The translations under genes were made by a program, and so were the position numbers. From contig JBDTCD010000169.1 of the NCBI GenBank assembly GCA_039923755.1, positions 1 to 8,783 of the forward strand: a stretch of DNA of 8,783 bases, given 5' to 3'. The stretch is from Terrimesophilobacter sp039923755 (GTDB lineage: Bacteria > Actinomycetota > Actinomycetes > Actinomycetales > Microbacteriaceae). This document shows positions 1-6,705 of this stretch, piece after piece; the first letter of the stretch is position 1, and every line of letters starts with the position of its first letter. The notes below the pieces were generated by a model. The model was not told where the DNA came from and did not search any database. It saw only the letters and a list, made by a program, of their open reading frames with translations.

Positions 1-1
1 C

Positions 2-268
2 GGCAAGGATTCCGGAGGAGACCCGACCACCCTGGCGCTGCACAGCGACGGTACCGTTGCCGTCAGCTACGGCGATAAAGCTTACGATGACCCGAACGAC
101 ACGTGGCGCGTTTCGGGCGAAATCCTCTACGTCAACGTGTATCTCGATGAGAGCGACGGAAACGCTGAATACGTGGGAACCTGGAACCCATCGAACACAG
201 CAATCGATGCCGTCATGCGTACATCGCTCACCGCGCGGGAACTCACGGTGACGCTCACCCAGAAATAG
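2..268 (+). CDS. C-terminal fragment of an unrecognised protein
   Basis: An open frame enters from the left edge and ends at TAG 266-268, giving 88 residues with no start inside the window. The sequence alternates short hydrophobic strands with turns rich in Gly, Asp and Asn, for example LALHSDGTVAVSYG, then TWRVSGEILYVNVYL, then YVGTWNPS. It ends LTVTLTQK. This pattern resembles the lower half of a small antiparallel beta-barrel, such as the lipocalin-like domains of exported or lipoprotein families; that is inference from pattern only, and I do not recognise the family. Codon use (C or G at most third positions) and the clean reading frame support a real gene. It lies 32 bp upstream of miaB on the same strand. 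In several related actinobacteria recA-recX occupies this side of miaB, and this fragment does not look like RecX. Its function is unknown. Confidence 0.65.
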   Translation, partial: GKDSGGDPTTLALHSDGTVAVSYGDKAYDDPNDTWRVSGEILYVNVYLDESDGNAEYVGTWNPSNTAIDAVMRTSLTARELTVTLTQK

Positions 269-300
269 GGTTGGCGCAGCAGGCTTAGGCTTGAACCACC

Positions 301-1794
301 ATGAACTCGATGACCGACACCACCATCATGCCTCGAACCTACGAAGTGCGAACGTTCGGCTGCCAGATGAATGTTCACGACTCCGAGCGCCTGAGCGGTT
401 CCCTTGAGGCGGCCGGTTACACACGTGCCCTCGATGGCAATGCCGACGTCGTCGTGATCAACACCTGCGCGGTGAGAGAGAATGCCGACAACAAGCTCTA
501 TGGCACGCTCGGGATGCTTGCGTCAGTCAAACGCGAACACGAGGGGATGCAGATCGCGGTGGGAGGGTGCCTTGCGCAGAAAGACAAGGGCACGATCCTC
601 GATAAGGCACCGTGGGTGGATGTGGTGTTCGGGACCCACAATATGGGCTCACTTCCCGCACTTCTGGAGAGGGCCAGACACAACGGAGAAGCTCAATTGG
701 AGATCCTCGAATCCCTTGAGGTCTTCCCCTCCACTCTTCCCACCCGACGTGAATCCACCTACAGCGGGTGGGTGTCAATCTCCGTCGGTTGCAACAACAC
801 CTGCACGTTCTGCATCGTGCCCTCGCTTCGCGGTAAGGAGAAGGACCGGCGTCCGGCAGACATCCTCGCGGAGATCCAGGCACTCGTCGACGACGGGGTG
901 ATCGAAGTCACACTTCTCGGGCAGAATGTGAACTCCTACGGCGTGGAATTCGGTGACCGTGGTGCATTCGCCAAACTCCTGCGTGCCGCGGGCGAGATCC
1001 GCGGGCTCGAGCGGATCCGGTTCACCAGCCCGCATCCAGCTGCCTTCACCGACGACGTCATCGATGCGATGGCACAGACACCATCGGTCATGCCGCAGCT
1101 TCACATGCCACTTCAGTCAGGGTCTGACCGCATCCTTCGTGCCATGCGCCGCAGCTATCGGTCGGAAAAGTTCCTGGGTATCCTCGAGCGCGTCAGACAG
1201 AGTATCCCGGATGCCGCGATCACGACGGATATCATCGTCGGGTTCCCCGGAGAGACTGAAGATGATTTCGCAGAAACACTCCGAGTTGTGGAACGGGCTC
1301 GATTCTCGTCCGCGTTCACGTTCCAGTACTCGATTCGCGAAGGAACGCCAGCCGCTACCATGGCCGATCAGGTGCCGAAGGAAATTGTCCAGGAGCGTTA
1401 CGAGCGACTGGCCGCGCTCCAGGAGCACATTTCGTGGGAAGAAAACTTCGCCCTCGTTGGCACGAGTGCAGAGCTGATCGTGGCCAACGGTGAAGGGCGC
1501 AAGGACGCGGATACCCATCGAATGAGCGGACGGGCGCGCGACGGCCGCCTCATCCACTTCAACCTCCCGGCAGGAAGCGAAACACCGCGCCCCGGCGACG
1601 TGGTGACGGTGGTGATCTCCGGCGCTGCACCGTTCCACCTCATCGCCGACTCGGCTGGTGAGTCGCCCCTGGCGATACGACGTACCGTTGCCGGTGATGC
1701 CTGGGATCGCGCGGAGGCGGCCAGTTGCGCCGTCCCCACCGATGTGGTGGCCGACGGCAGGGTGTCGCTCGGGCTGCCAACGCTGCGCCGTTGA
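301..1794 (+). CDS. miaB: tRNA-2-methylthio-N6-dimethylallyladenosine synthase MiaB
   Basis: This radical-SAM methylthiotransferase converts i6A37 to ms2i6A37 in tRNAs that read U-starting codons, in the cytoplasm. The 497-residue protein has the full family layout. The N-terminal UPF0004 domain (about residues 13-120) carries the three cysteines of the auxiliary 4Fe-4S cluster: C21 in FGCQMN, C56 in NTCAVREN and C90 in VGGCLAQK. The radical-SAM domain follows with CNNTCTFC, where C164, C168 and C171 bind the SAM cluster. A TRAM RNA-binding domain lies at about 380-452, followed by a roughly 45-residue tail that is usual in actinobacterial forms. An in-frame TGA at 292-294 rules out any earlier start. 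ATG 301 has no convincing Shine-Dalgarno sequence, and ATG 310 or 328 are possible alternatives. A TANNNT hexamer (TAGGCT, 286-291) ends 9 nt before ATG 301, so a leaderless or near-leaderless transcript is possible. The TTGA at its end overlaps the likely miaA start, which places both tRNA-A37 enzymes in one operon. Confidence 0.97.
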   Translation: MNSMTDTTIMPRTYEVRTFGCQMNVHDSERLSGSLEAAGYTRALDGNADVVVINTCAVRENADNKLYGTLGMLASVKREHEGMQIAVGGCLAQKDKGTILDKAPWVDVVFGTHNMGSLPALLERARHNGEAQLEILESLEVFPSTLPTRRESTYSGWVSISVGCNNTCTFCIVPSLRGKEKDRRPADILAEIQALVDDGVIEVTLLGQNVNSYGVEFGDRGAFAKLLRAAGEIRGLERIRFTSPHPAAFTDDVIDAMAQTPSVMPQLHMPLQSGSDRILRAMRRSYRSEKFLGILERVRQSIPDAAITTDIIVGFPGETEDDFAETLRVVERARFSSAFTFQYSIREGTPAATMADQVPKEIVQERYERLAALQEHISWEENFALVGTSAELIVANGEGRKDADTHRMSGRARDGRLIHFNLPAGSETPRPGDVVTVVISGAAPFHLIADSAGESPLAIRRTVAGDAWDRAEAASCAVPTDVVADGRVSLGLPTLRR

Positions 1795-2717
1795 CCATAC
1801 CGATCATCGCCATCGTCGGAGCCACAGGCACCGGCAAGAGCACCCTGTCGCTCGACCTCGCAGAGCAGCTGGTGTCTCAAGGGCATTCGGCCGAGATCGT
1901 CAACGCGGATGCCATGCAGCTCTACCGCGGCATGGATATCGGCACAGCCAAGCTTCCTGTCGCTGAGCGTCGGGGGATTCCGCATCACCTTCTGGACGTT
2001 CTGGACGTGACCGAGGAGGCGAGTGTTGCTGGCTACCAAGCGAGCGCCCTCGAGACGATTGCCGCAGTGCGGGATCGCTGCGCCGTCCCCATCATCGTCG
2101 GGGGCTCTGGTCTTTACATGTCGTCGGTACTCTTCGATTTCCAGTTCCCAGGTACCGACGCGGAGGTCCGCGCCCGGCTGGAATCGGAGTTGGAAGCTCG
2201 CGGGATCGGCATTTTGTTTGATCGGCTCACAAAGCTGGACAGTGGCGCCGCCGCTGCCATCGGACCCCACAATGCACGACGCATCGTGAGGGCACTCGAG
2301 GTGATAGAGATTACGGGCGAGCCATTCGGGTCGGGCTTGCCCGAGGCAACCAGCACGCGGGAGCCCACCGTCATCCTTGGACTGTCCTCGCCGCGGGCCA
2401 GCCTCGTAGCGCGACTGGATGACCGCGTCGAGCGAATGTGGCGTGATGGGCTCCTCGACGAGGTCCGCGGACTCCTTAGGCTCGGCCTGGACAGCGGGGT
2501 GACATCACGACGAGCCATCGGCTATGCGCAAGCCATTGCGCAGGTGGAAGGGAACCTCACGGAGCGGGAGGCGATCGGGGACGCCTCCGCGTTGACACGG
2601 CGCTACGCCCGCAGGCAAGTCGGCTGGTTTAAGCGGTACCCCGCTGCGGAGTGGCTCGATGCAGAGGACCCGGAGCGGGTGGCGAAGGCAGTTGCTCTAA
2701 CATTGGCCCATGGCTGA
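1791..2717 (+). CDS. miaA: tRNA dimethylallyltransferase MiaA
   Basis: The enzyme transfers a dimethylallyl group from DMAPP to N6 of A37, making the i6A37 that MiaB then methylthiolates. From TTG 1791 it has 308 residues, the usual length. A P-loop, GATGTGKST, lies at 10-18. The conserved NADAMQLYRGMDIGTAK block lies at 38-54, GIPHHLLDV at 62-70, IIVGGSGLY at 101-109, the NxRRIVRALEV block at 161-171, and the C-terminal RRYARRQVGWFKR block at 270-282. The start is uncertain. TTG 1791 overlaps the miaB stop (TTGA) and fits family N-termini, but it has no Shine-Dalgarno sequence and would rely on translational coupling. An in-frame TTG at 1725 sits 7 nt after a strong GGAGG (1713-1717) and would add 22 Arg-rich residues encoded within miaB. 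I prefer 1791 on homology, because the extension looks like a shadow of the miaB frame. The gene overlaps dapF by 8 nt. Confidence 0.95.
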   Translation: MTIPIIAIVGATGTGKSTLSLDLAEQLVSQGHSAEIVNADAMQLYRGMDIGTAKLPVAERRGIPHHLLDVLDVTEEASVAGYQASALETIAAVRDRCAVPIIVGGSGLYMSSVLFDFQFPGTDAEVRARLESELEARGIGILFDRLTKLDSGAAAAIGPHNARRIVRALEVIEITGEPFGSGLPEATSTREPTVILGLSSPRASLVARLDDRVERMWRDGLLDEVRGLLRLGLDSGVTSRRAIGYAQAIAQVEGNLTEREAIGDASALTRRYARRQVGWFKRYPAAEWLDAEDPERVAKAVALTLAHG

Positions 2718-3585
2718 GCTTCATTTCACCAAGGGTCACGGGACCGGCAACGACTTCATTATGTTCGCGGATCCCGACGGGAAGGTGAATCTCACGCGGG
2801 AAAATATCCGCACACTGTGTGATCGGCACTTCGGCATCGGAGCCGATGGAATCATCCGCGCCGTCAGGTCCACCAATCTTTCGGATGGCGCAGCAGCGCT
2901 GGAGGAAGATGACGCGGCGGAGTGGTTCATGGATTACTACAACTCCGACGGGTCGGTGTCGGAGATGTGCGGCAACGGTATCCGCGTTTTCGTGAAATTC
3001 CTCATCGAGAATGGCCTCGCAGAGCTTCCGCCAGGCGACACGCTCCCGATCGGCACGCGCGGCGGTGTTCGCGATGTACAGGGCAACGCGACGGGCTACC
3101 AGGTCGACATGGGCCGCTGGTCGCTGGCTGGCGGCGAGCCACTCGTGCGCGCTCGAAACCTCAAGGTTCCACGACCCGGCCTCGGTATCGACGTGGGGAA
3201 TCCGCACGTCGTCGTTGCACTCTCAAGCGATGAGGAGTTGGAGTCGGCCGACCTCGCCTGGATCCCCGTGCTGGACCCGGAACCGGAAAACGGTGCCAAC
3301 GTCGAGTTCGTTGTGCCGCGGGATCCGCTCGTAAAGGACGGCATCGGCGGTATTCGAATGCGCGTCCACGAACGGGGTAGCGGCGAAACGCTCTCCTGCG
3401 GGACAGGCGCAGTGGCGGCCGCCTTGGCGACGAGGTATTGGGCAGGGGAGTCAGCGCCAAACCAGTGGCGCGTGGAGGTAGCCGGTGGGACTCTGGGGGT
3501 ACGGATGTGGCCGGCCGAGGACGGCGAGCACGTCTCATTGTCGGGACCAGCCGAACTGGTCTTCGACGGAATCGTCTCCTACTAG
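2710..3585 (+). CDS. dapF: diaminopimelate epimerase DapF
   Basis: This PLP-independent epimerase converts LL-diaminopimelate to meso-diaminopimelate, the lysine precursor and, in many bacteria, a peptidoglycan cross-linking residue. The 291-residue protein has both halves of the family fold. The first half has KGHGTGNDF near the start, CDRHFGIGADGI, and the catalytic Cys87 in MCGNGIR. The second half has GNPHVVV, then the other catalytic Cys230 in SCGTGAVAAA. These are the two-cysteine acid and base of the reaction. ATG 2710 overlaps the miaA stop (8 nt shared, different frame) and no Shine-Dalgarno sequence is visible, so translation is probably coupled to miaA. Many Microbacteriaceae use other diamino acids in their wall, so the lysine route may be the main reason for keeping this gene; that is inference. 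It ends 14 nt from the stop of the convergent methyltransferase, and no terminator hairpin is visible between them. Confidence 0.97.
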   Translation: MAELHFTKGHGTGNDFIMFADPDGKVNLTRENIRTLCDRHFGIGADGIIRAVRSTNLSDGAAALEEDDAAEWFMDYYNSDGSVSEMCGNGIRVFVKFLIENGLAELPPGDTLPIGTRGGVRDVQGNATGYQVDMGRWSLAGGEPLVRARNLKVPRPGLGIDVGNPHVVVALSSDEELESADLAWIPVLDPEPENGANVEFVVPRDPLVKDGIGGIRMRVHERGSGETLSCGTGAVAAALATRYWAGESAPNQWRVEVAGGTLGVRMWPAEDGEHVSLSGPAELVFDGIVSY

Positions 3586-3599
3586 CGGAAGCGCAGGGT

Positions 3600-4208
3600 T
3601 TACCGCCGTCGCACTTTGAGCACTCGATACCCTTTGCTCGTGGCTGCACGGCTCACGGTGAAGTCATCAGGGAGGGTGCCGTCGAGCCAGCGGTGAAGCG
3701 AGTCAGAGCCGAGGTTTCTCTGGACTACCAGCCAGGCATCAGAATCGACTTCGAGCCATGGCAACCACTGCTCCAAAAGCCGGTGCAACTCATCTTTACC
3801 GACGCGAATCGGCGGGTTCGACCAGATGGTCATGAAGGTAACGTCCTTGGGAACATCCTCCGGGCGGCAGGCGTTGACATTGTCGAGACCCAGCGATTTG
3901 GCGTTGCGACGGACCAGGTCGAGGGAACGCTCGTTGACGTCTACCGCCCACACCGTCGCACGAGGAGACCTGAGCGCGAGAGTCAGTGCAATAGGGCCCC
4001 ATCCGCAACCCAGGTCGAGCAGGCTTCCACCCGGCGGCGGCGGCGGCGTGTGCGCGAGAAGAACCTGCGTCCCCGCATCAATCCGTTCCGGGCTGAAGAT
4101 GCCGTTCGCGGTGGTGAGGTCGTAGTTATTTCCGACCAAATTCACGCGGAGGGGACGAAATTGAAGGGCACTTGCAGGTGTTGACGAAAAATAGTGATCG
4201 TCGGCCAT
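3600..4208 (-). CDS. RsmC-like class I SAM-dependent methyltransferase
   Basis: The 202-residue protein belongs to the small MTS-domain methyltransferases, relatives of 16S rRNA guanine-N2 methyltransferase RsmC, and is probably a nucleic-acid methylase. SAM-binding motif I, LDLGCGWGP, lies at 64-72. The acidic residue of motif II is D90 in AVDVNERSL. The catalytic NPPIR motif lies at 131-135, as in enzymes that methylate exocyclic amines of bases. The protein is a single domain, roughly the C-terminal half of E. coli RsmC, which is common in actinobacteria; its exact rRNA target cannot be read from sequence. The start was set at ATG 4208 (MADDHYF), which fits the family. The open frame runs much further upstream, but that part is antisense to hflX. 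Just before the domain is a run of five prolines (55-59) encoded by CCG repeats. A TAAGTT hexamer ends 7 nt before the ATG and no clear Shine-Dalgarno sequence exists, so it may be leaderless. It is convergent with dapF and divergent from hflX. Confidence 0.88.
   Translation of the reverse strand: MADDHYFSSTPASALQFRPLRVNLVGNNYDLTTANGIFSPERIDAGTQVLLAHTPPPPPGGSLLDLGCGWGPIALTLALRSPRATVWAVDVNERSLDLVRRNAKSLGLDNVNACRPEDVPKDVTFMTIWSNPPIRVGKDELHRLLEQWLPWLEVDSDAWLVVQRNLGSDSLHRWLDGTLPDDFTVSRAATSKGYRVLKVRRR
4033..4047 (+). repeat. (GGC)5 trinucleotide repeat inside the methyltransferase gene
   Basis: Five tandem GGC units on the plus strand read as CCG codons on the minus strand and encode prolines 55-59 of the methyltransferase. 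The repeat lies in the linker just before SAM-binding motif I. Length change by slippage would keep the frame. Confidence 0.7.
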
Positions 4209-4250
4209 GCAGAAAAACTTACCGAAAACCGGAGGGCTAGGGTTAACCCA
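4209..4250. promoter_or_regulatory. 42-bp divergent control region between the methyltransferase gene and hflX
   Basis: Only 42 bp separate the two divergent start codons. On the plus strand a TANNNT hexamer, TAGGGT (4238-4243), ends 7 nt before the hflX ATG. On the minus strand TAAGTT (4216-4221) ends 7 nt before the methyltransferase ATG. Both match the -10 spacing of leaderless actinobacterial promoters, though neither has a good -35. The plus strand also carries GGAGGG (4231-4236, 14 nt from ATG) and AGGG (4239-4242, 8 nt), which could serve as a weak Shine-Dalgarno sequence for hflX instead. A perfect 10-bp palindrome, GGGTTAACCC (4240-4249), covers the hflX -10 and its downstream side. 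The assignments are inference from spacing. Confidence 0.4.
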
Positions 4251-5768
4251 ATGACTGAACGTGAAGAACACGAGCGCGATCTGACGGATCCCATCGACCG
4301 CGTGTTGGCTGCAGCTGACGCCCGGGCGGGAGGCTATGCCCTTTTCGGTTCTGGCGCTCTCGCGCTCCAGGATGATGCGGCGGAGTCCGGCGCAATGGAC
4401 GGCGACCAGTTGGATCGCGATGAGCGTCAGGCACTTCGCCGGGTCGGTGGCCTGTCTACTGAACTCGCGGATGTCTCCGAGGTCGAATACCGGCAGCTTC
4501 GGCTTGAAAATGTCGTCCTCATCGGCATCCACCCCCAAGGGGCACTCGAGGAGGCGGAGAACTCGCTGCGAGAACTCGCTGCTCTCGCGGAGACCGCTGG
4601 AGCGGCAGTTCTCGACGGCTTGCTTCAGCGGCGAAGTCATCCTGATCCGGGAACCTTCCTCGGCAAGGGTAAGGCGCAGGAGTTGCGCGATATCGTGGCA
4701 TCTCTCGGCGCCGATACGGTCATCGCCGACACGGAACTTGCCCCGAGCCAGCGGCGAGCACTCGAGGATGTCGTCAAGGTGAAGGTCATTGACCGCACGG
4801 CGGTTATTCTCGATATCTTCAGCCAACATGCGAAGAGCCGTGAGGGCAAAGCCCAAGTGGAGCTTGCGCAACTCGAGTATCTCCTTCCGCGACTTCGCGG
4901 CTGGGGCGAGTCAATGAGCCGCCAGGCCGGCGGACAGGTCGGTTCGGGTGTCGGCATGGGATCCCGCGGCCCTGGTGAAACGAAGATCGAGCTTGATCGC
5001 CGCCGAATCCACACCCGCATGGCACGTCTCCGCAAGCAGATCAAGGACTTCGCGCCGACACGGGAGGCGAAGCGGGCCAACCGTTCCCGGAATGCCGTTC
5101 CCTCTGTCGCCATCGCCGGATACACGAACGCGGGCAAATCGTCGCTGCTCAATCGCATCACGCGCGCCGGGGCACTCGTTGAGAACTCGCTATTCGCCAC
5201 GCTCGACACCGCAGTCCGTCGCACGGAGACGGCCGACGGCCGTCCATACACGTTCACCGACACCGTGGGGTTTGTGCGCAATCTCCCGCACGAGCTCATC
5301 GAAGCATTCCGGTCAACCCTTGAAGAGGTTGAGCGTGCAGATGTCATTGTGCACGTCGTGGACGCCAGCCATCCTGATCCAGCGAGTCAGCTCTCCACCG
5401 TGCGCAAGGTGATCGGAGACCTGGGAGTAAGGAACATTCCCGAACTTCTCGTGTTCAACAAGTCGGACCTGATCGATGACAATGACCGAGTTGTGCTGCG
5501 CGGCCTGGAACCGGATGCGGTGTTCGTGTCGTCGCGCACGGGCGAGGGAGTGGAGGAACTCCTCTCCCGAATCTCAACGCTCATCCCGCGACCGGACATC
5601 AGGGTCGAACTGCTCGTGCCGTACGACCACGGTGAGGTCATTTCGGCTCTTCACGAGCACGGGACAATCCTGTCGACGACATACGAGGAGACCGGAACGC
5701 GGGTCATCGCGCTAGTTACGGCAGCGCACGCGGGCTCACTGCGCACGTTCCAAGCGATCAGCGCGTAG
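4251..5768 (+). CDS. hflX: ribosome-associated GTPase HflX
   Basis: HflX binds the 50S subunit and splits or rescues stalled ribosomes, for example under heat or antibiotic stress; in mycobacteria, HflX homologues are linked to macrolide and lincosamide tolerance. The 505-residue protein has the HflX N-terminal domain, with GTFLGKGKAQEL at about 134-145. A conserved linker block follows, REGKAQVELAQLEYLLPRL and RGPGETKIE (239-247), then a coiled-coil segment at about 248-270. The G domain has G1 GYTNAGKSS (290-298), G3 DTVGF (337-341), G4 NKSD (403-406) and a G5-like VSSRTGEG. A short C-terminal domain follows. ATG 4251 was chosen over an in-frame GTG at 4194, which would overlap the divergent methyltransferase start. 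The acidic region at residues 1-60, before the HflX domain proper, is a feature of actinobacterial members. It converges with lexA across 41 bp in which I see no clear terminator. Confidence 0.96.
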   Translation: MTEREEHERDLTDPIDRVLAAADARAGGYALFGSGALALQDDAAESGAMDGDQLDRDERQALRRVGGLSTELADVSEVEYRQLRLENVVLIGIHPQGALEEAENSLRELAALAETAGAAVLDGLLQRRSHPDPGTFLGKGKAQELRDIVASLGADTVIADTELAPSQRRALEDVVKVKVIDRTAVILDIFSQHAKSREGKAQVELAQLEYLLPRLRGWGESMSRQAGGQVGSGVGMGSRGPGETKIELDRRRIHTRMARLRKQIKDFAPTREAKRANRSRNAVPSVAIAGYTNAGKSSLLNRITRAGALVENSLFATLDTAVRRTETADGRPYTFTDTVGFVRNLPHELIEAFRSTLEEVERADVIVHVVDASHPDPASQLSTVRKVIGDLGVRNIPELLVFNKSDLIDDNDRVVLRGLEPDAVFVSSRTGEGVEELLSRISTLIPRPDIRVELLVPYDHGEVISALHEHGTILSTTYEETGTRVIALVTAAHAGSLRTFQAISA

Positions 5769-5809
5769 CCTTACGACTCCCGACGTTGCTGAACTGACTA
5801 CTGTGCTGA

Positions 5810-6487
5810 TCACACGGCGCGAAGGATTGCCACGACTTTACCGAGAATGACAGCGTGATCGCCCACGATCGGTGCAAACGAGGTATTGCGCGGCAAGAGC
5901 CAGGTGTGGCCGTCACGTTGCTGGAACACTTTGACGGTGGCTTCCTCTTCGAGCAGGGCGGCGACGATCTCGCCGTTCTCCGCGGTGTGTTGCTGGCGTA
6001 CAACCACCCAGTCCCCATCGCAAATGGCGGCGTCGATCATCGATTCCCCGACGACCTTGAGCATGAAAAGGTCGCCCTTACCGACGAGTTGGCGGGGGAG
6101 TGGGAAGACTTCGTCGATCTGCTGGTCTGCGGTGATCGGAATACCGGCCGCGATTCTCCCGACGAGGGGAACCATCGCAGCGTCTCCCACCGGGATGGAC
6201 GACTCTGAGCCGCTGTCACCAGCGGGGACCTCAATGAGTACCTCGAGAGCGCGTGTCCGGTTGGGATCTCGACGTAGATAGCCGCTCAGTTCCAGTTGAT
6301 TCAACTGGTGGGTCACGCTGGACAATGATGAGAGCCCGACAGCATCGCCGATCTCCCGCATGCTTGGCGGATATCCGCGGGTCGCGACAGATCGCTGGAT
6401 CATCTCGAGAATGGCCAACTGCTTATCGCTGAGAGTGCGGCGTCGTCGGGTACCCGGCTTCGCAACCTCGGAATCCATCTCATCCAT
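5810..6487 (-). CDS. lexA: SOS-response transcriptional repressor LexA
   Basis: LexA represses DNA-damage genes and cleaves itself when stimulated by RecA filaments. From ATG 6487 it has 225 residues. The N-terminal winged-helix domain (about 17-80) contains TLSDKQLAILEMI, then PPSMREIGDAVGLSSLSSVTH as the recognition region, then SGYLRRDPNRTRALEV. The C-terminal S24 peptidase domain has the self-cleavage bond Ala114-Gly115 in RIAAGIPI, nucleophile Ser149 in VGESM, and base Lys186 in EATVKVF. All parts needed for autoproteolysis are present. ATG 6487 is preceded by a weak AGGCGG at good distance (7 nt). ATG 6478 lies three codons inside, and TTG 6520 would add 11 residues without better support. 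The gene is convergent with hflX and divergent from a LysM protein, with 272 bp of shared control sequence. Autoregulation through the SOS-like sites in that region is expected from known LexA biology. Confidence 0.97.
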   Translation of the reverse strand: MDEMDSEVAKPGTRRRRTLSDKQLAILEMIQRSVATRGYPPSMREIGDAVGLSSLSSVTHQLNQLELSGYLRRDPNRTRALEVLIEVPAGDSGSESSIPVGDAAMVPLVGRIAAGIPITADQQIDEVFPLPRQLVGKGDLFMLKVVGESMIDAAICDGDWVVVRQQHTAENGEIVAALLEEEATVKVFQQRDGHTWLLPRNTSFAPIVGDHAVILGKVVAILRAV

Positions 6488-6579
6488 TCGTGTTCCGCCT
6501 GCCTGTCGAACAGTTGCCAAGACCAGCTGCCCCGGCGAATGTCAGTGGGTGGTGATTGCCTGATGTCCAGACAATCGAA

Positions 6580-6608
6580 ACTGTATCCGGAAACGGTGCC
6601 GGAAACAA
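6580..6608 (-). promoter_or_regulatory. predicted lexA promoter with a degenerate SOS-like half-match
   Basis: Read on the minus strand, TTGTTT (6603-6608) is separated by 17 bp from TACAGT (6580-6585), about 90 bp upstream of the lexA ATG. The sequence at 6576-6589 matches 7 of 10 fixed positions of the actinobacterial SOS box (CGAAC-N4-GTTCG) and overlaps this -10. Both calls are weak and made by eye. Confidence 0.3.
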
Positions 6609-6630
6609 ACATCTCTTCGAGTGTGTTGCG

Positions 6631-6649
6631 AGAATTGCTTCGCAATTCT
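6631..6649. repeat. perfect 8-bp inverted repeat with 3-nt loop in the lexA-LysM control region
   Basis: AGAATTGC and GCAATTCT flank the loop TTC, with no mismatch. It starts 31 bp and ends 13 bp before the predicted -35 of the LysM gene. No T-run follows on either strand, so it does not look like an intrinsic terminator. It could be an operator or a DNA hairpin. Confidence 0.6.
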
Positions 6650-6661
6650 TCGAAGATTGGG

Positions 6662-6690
6662 TTGCTTTTCGCATCATTCGAATATAGGTT
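6662..6690 (+). promoter_or_regulatory. predicted promoter of the LysM protein gene
   Basis: TTGCTT (6662-6667) and TAGGTT (6685-6690) are separated by exactly 17 bp, in the right place to give a start point near 6697. The -10 lies inside the best SOS box of the window, so LexA bound there would block RNA polymerase. The promoter call is inference from spacing and hexamer match. Confidence 0.5.
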
Positions 6691-6692
6691 CG
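6679..6692. promoter_or_regulatory. SOS box (LexA operator), near-consensus
   Basis: CGAATATAGGTTCG matches 9 of the 10 fixed positions of the actinobacterial/Gram-positive LexA operator CGAAC-N4-GTTCG; only the fifth base differs. It lies 67 bp before the LysM protein ATG and about 190 bp before the lexA ATG, between divergent genes of which one encodes LexA itself. Confidence 0.72.
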
Positions 6693-6705
6693 GAACATAA
6701 CTTCG
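6692..6705. promoter_or_regulatory. possible second, weaker SOS box
   Basis: GGAACATAACTTCG matches 8 of 10 fixed positions of the LexA operator. It abuts the stronger box, sharing one base, with a 13-bp centre-to-centre shift. It covers the predicted transcription start of the LysM gene. A second repressor dimer site is plausible but unproven. Confidence 0.35.

Noticed and set aside
1398..2270. Minus-strand 290-codon open frame antisense to the miaB-miaA junction
   Set aside because: It runs across two real genes and has no recognisable domain and no ribosome site worth noting.
3438..4184. Plus-strand 248-codon open frame across the end of dapF and the methyltransferase
   Set aside because: It overlaps two strongly recognised genes, is rich in Arg and Pro, as antisense frames of GC-rich genes usually are, and shows no known motif.
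4194..4250. GTG 4194 as an earlier hflX start
   Set aside because: It would overlap the divergent methyltransferase start codon and adds 19 residues unlike the family. ATG 4251 has better local signals.
4209..4871. Minus-strand open frame extending the methyltransferase N-terminally by about 220 residues
   Set aside because: This part is antisense to the well-supported hflX gene and has no family features. The methyltransferase family starts near MADDHYF at 4208.
5769..5809. A bidirectional terminator between convergent hflX and lexA
   Set aside because: I looked for an inverted repeat with flanking T-runs and found none. The 41 bp appear unstructured by eye.
6505..6518. A LexA box from the half-site TCGAAC at 6506-6511, just before the lexA start
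   Set aside because: The left half is good, but the right half after four bases (GCCAA) does not match GTTCG at enough positions.
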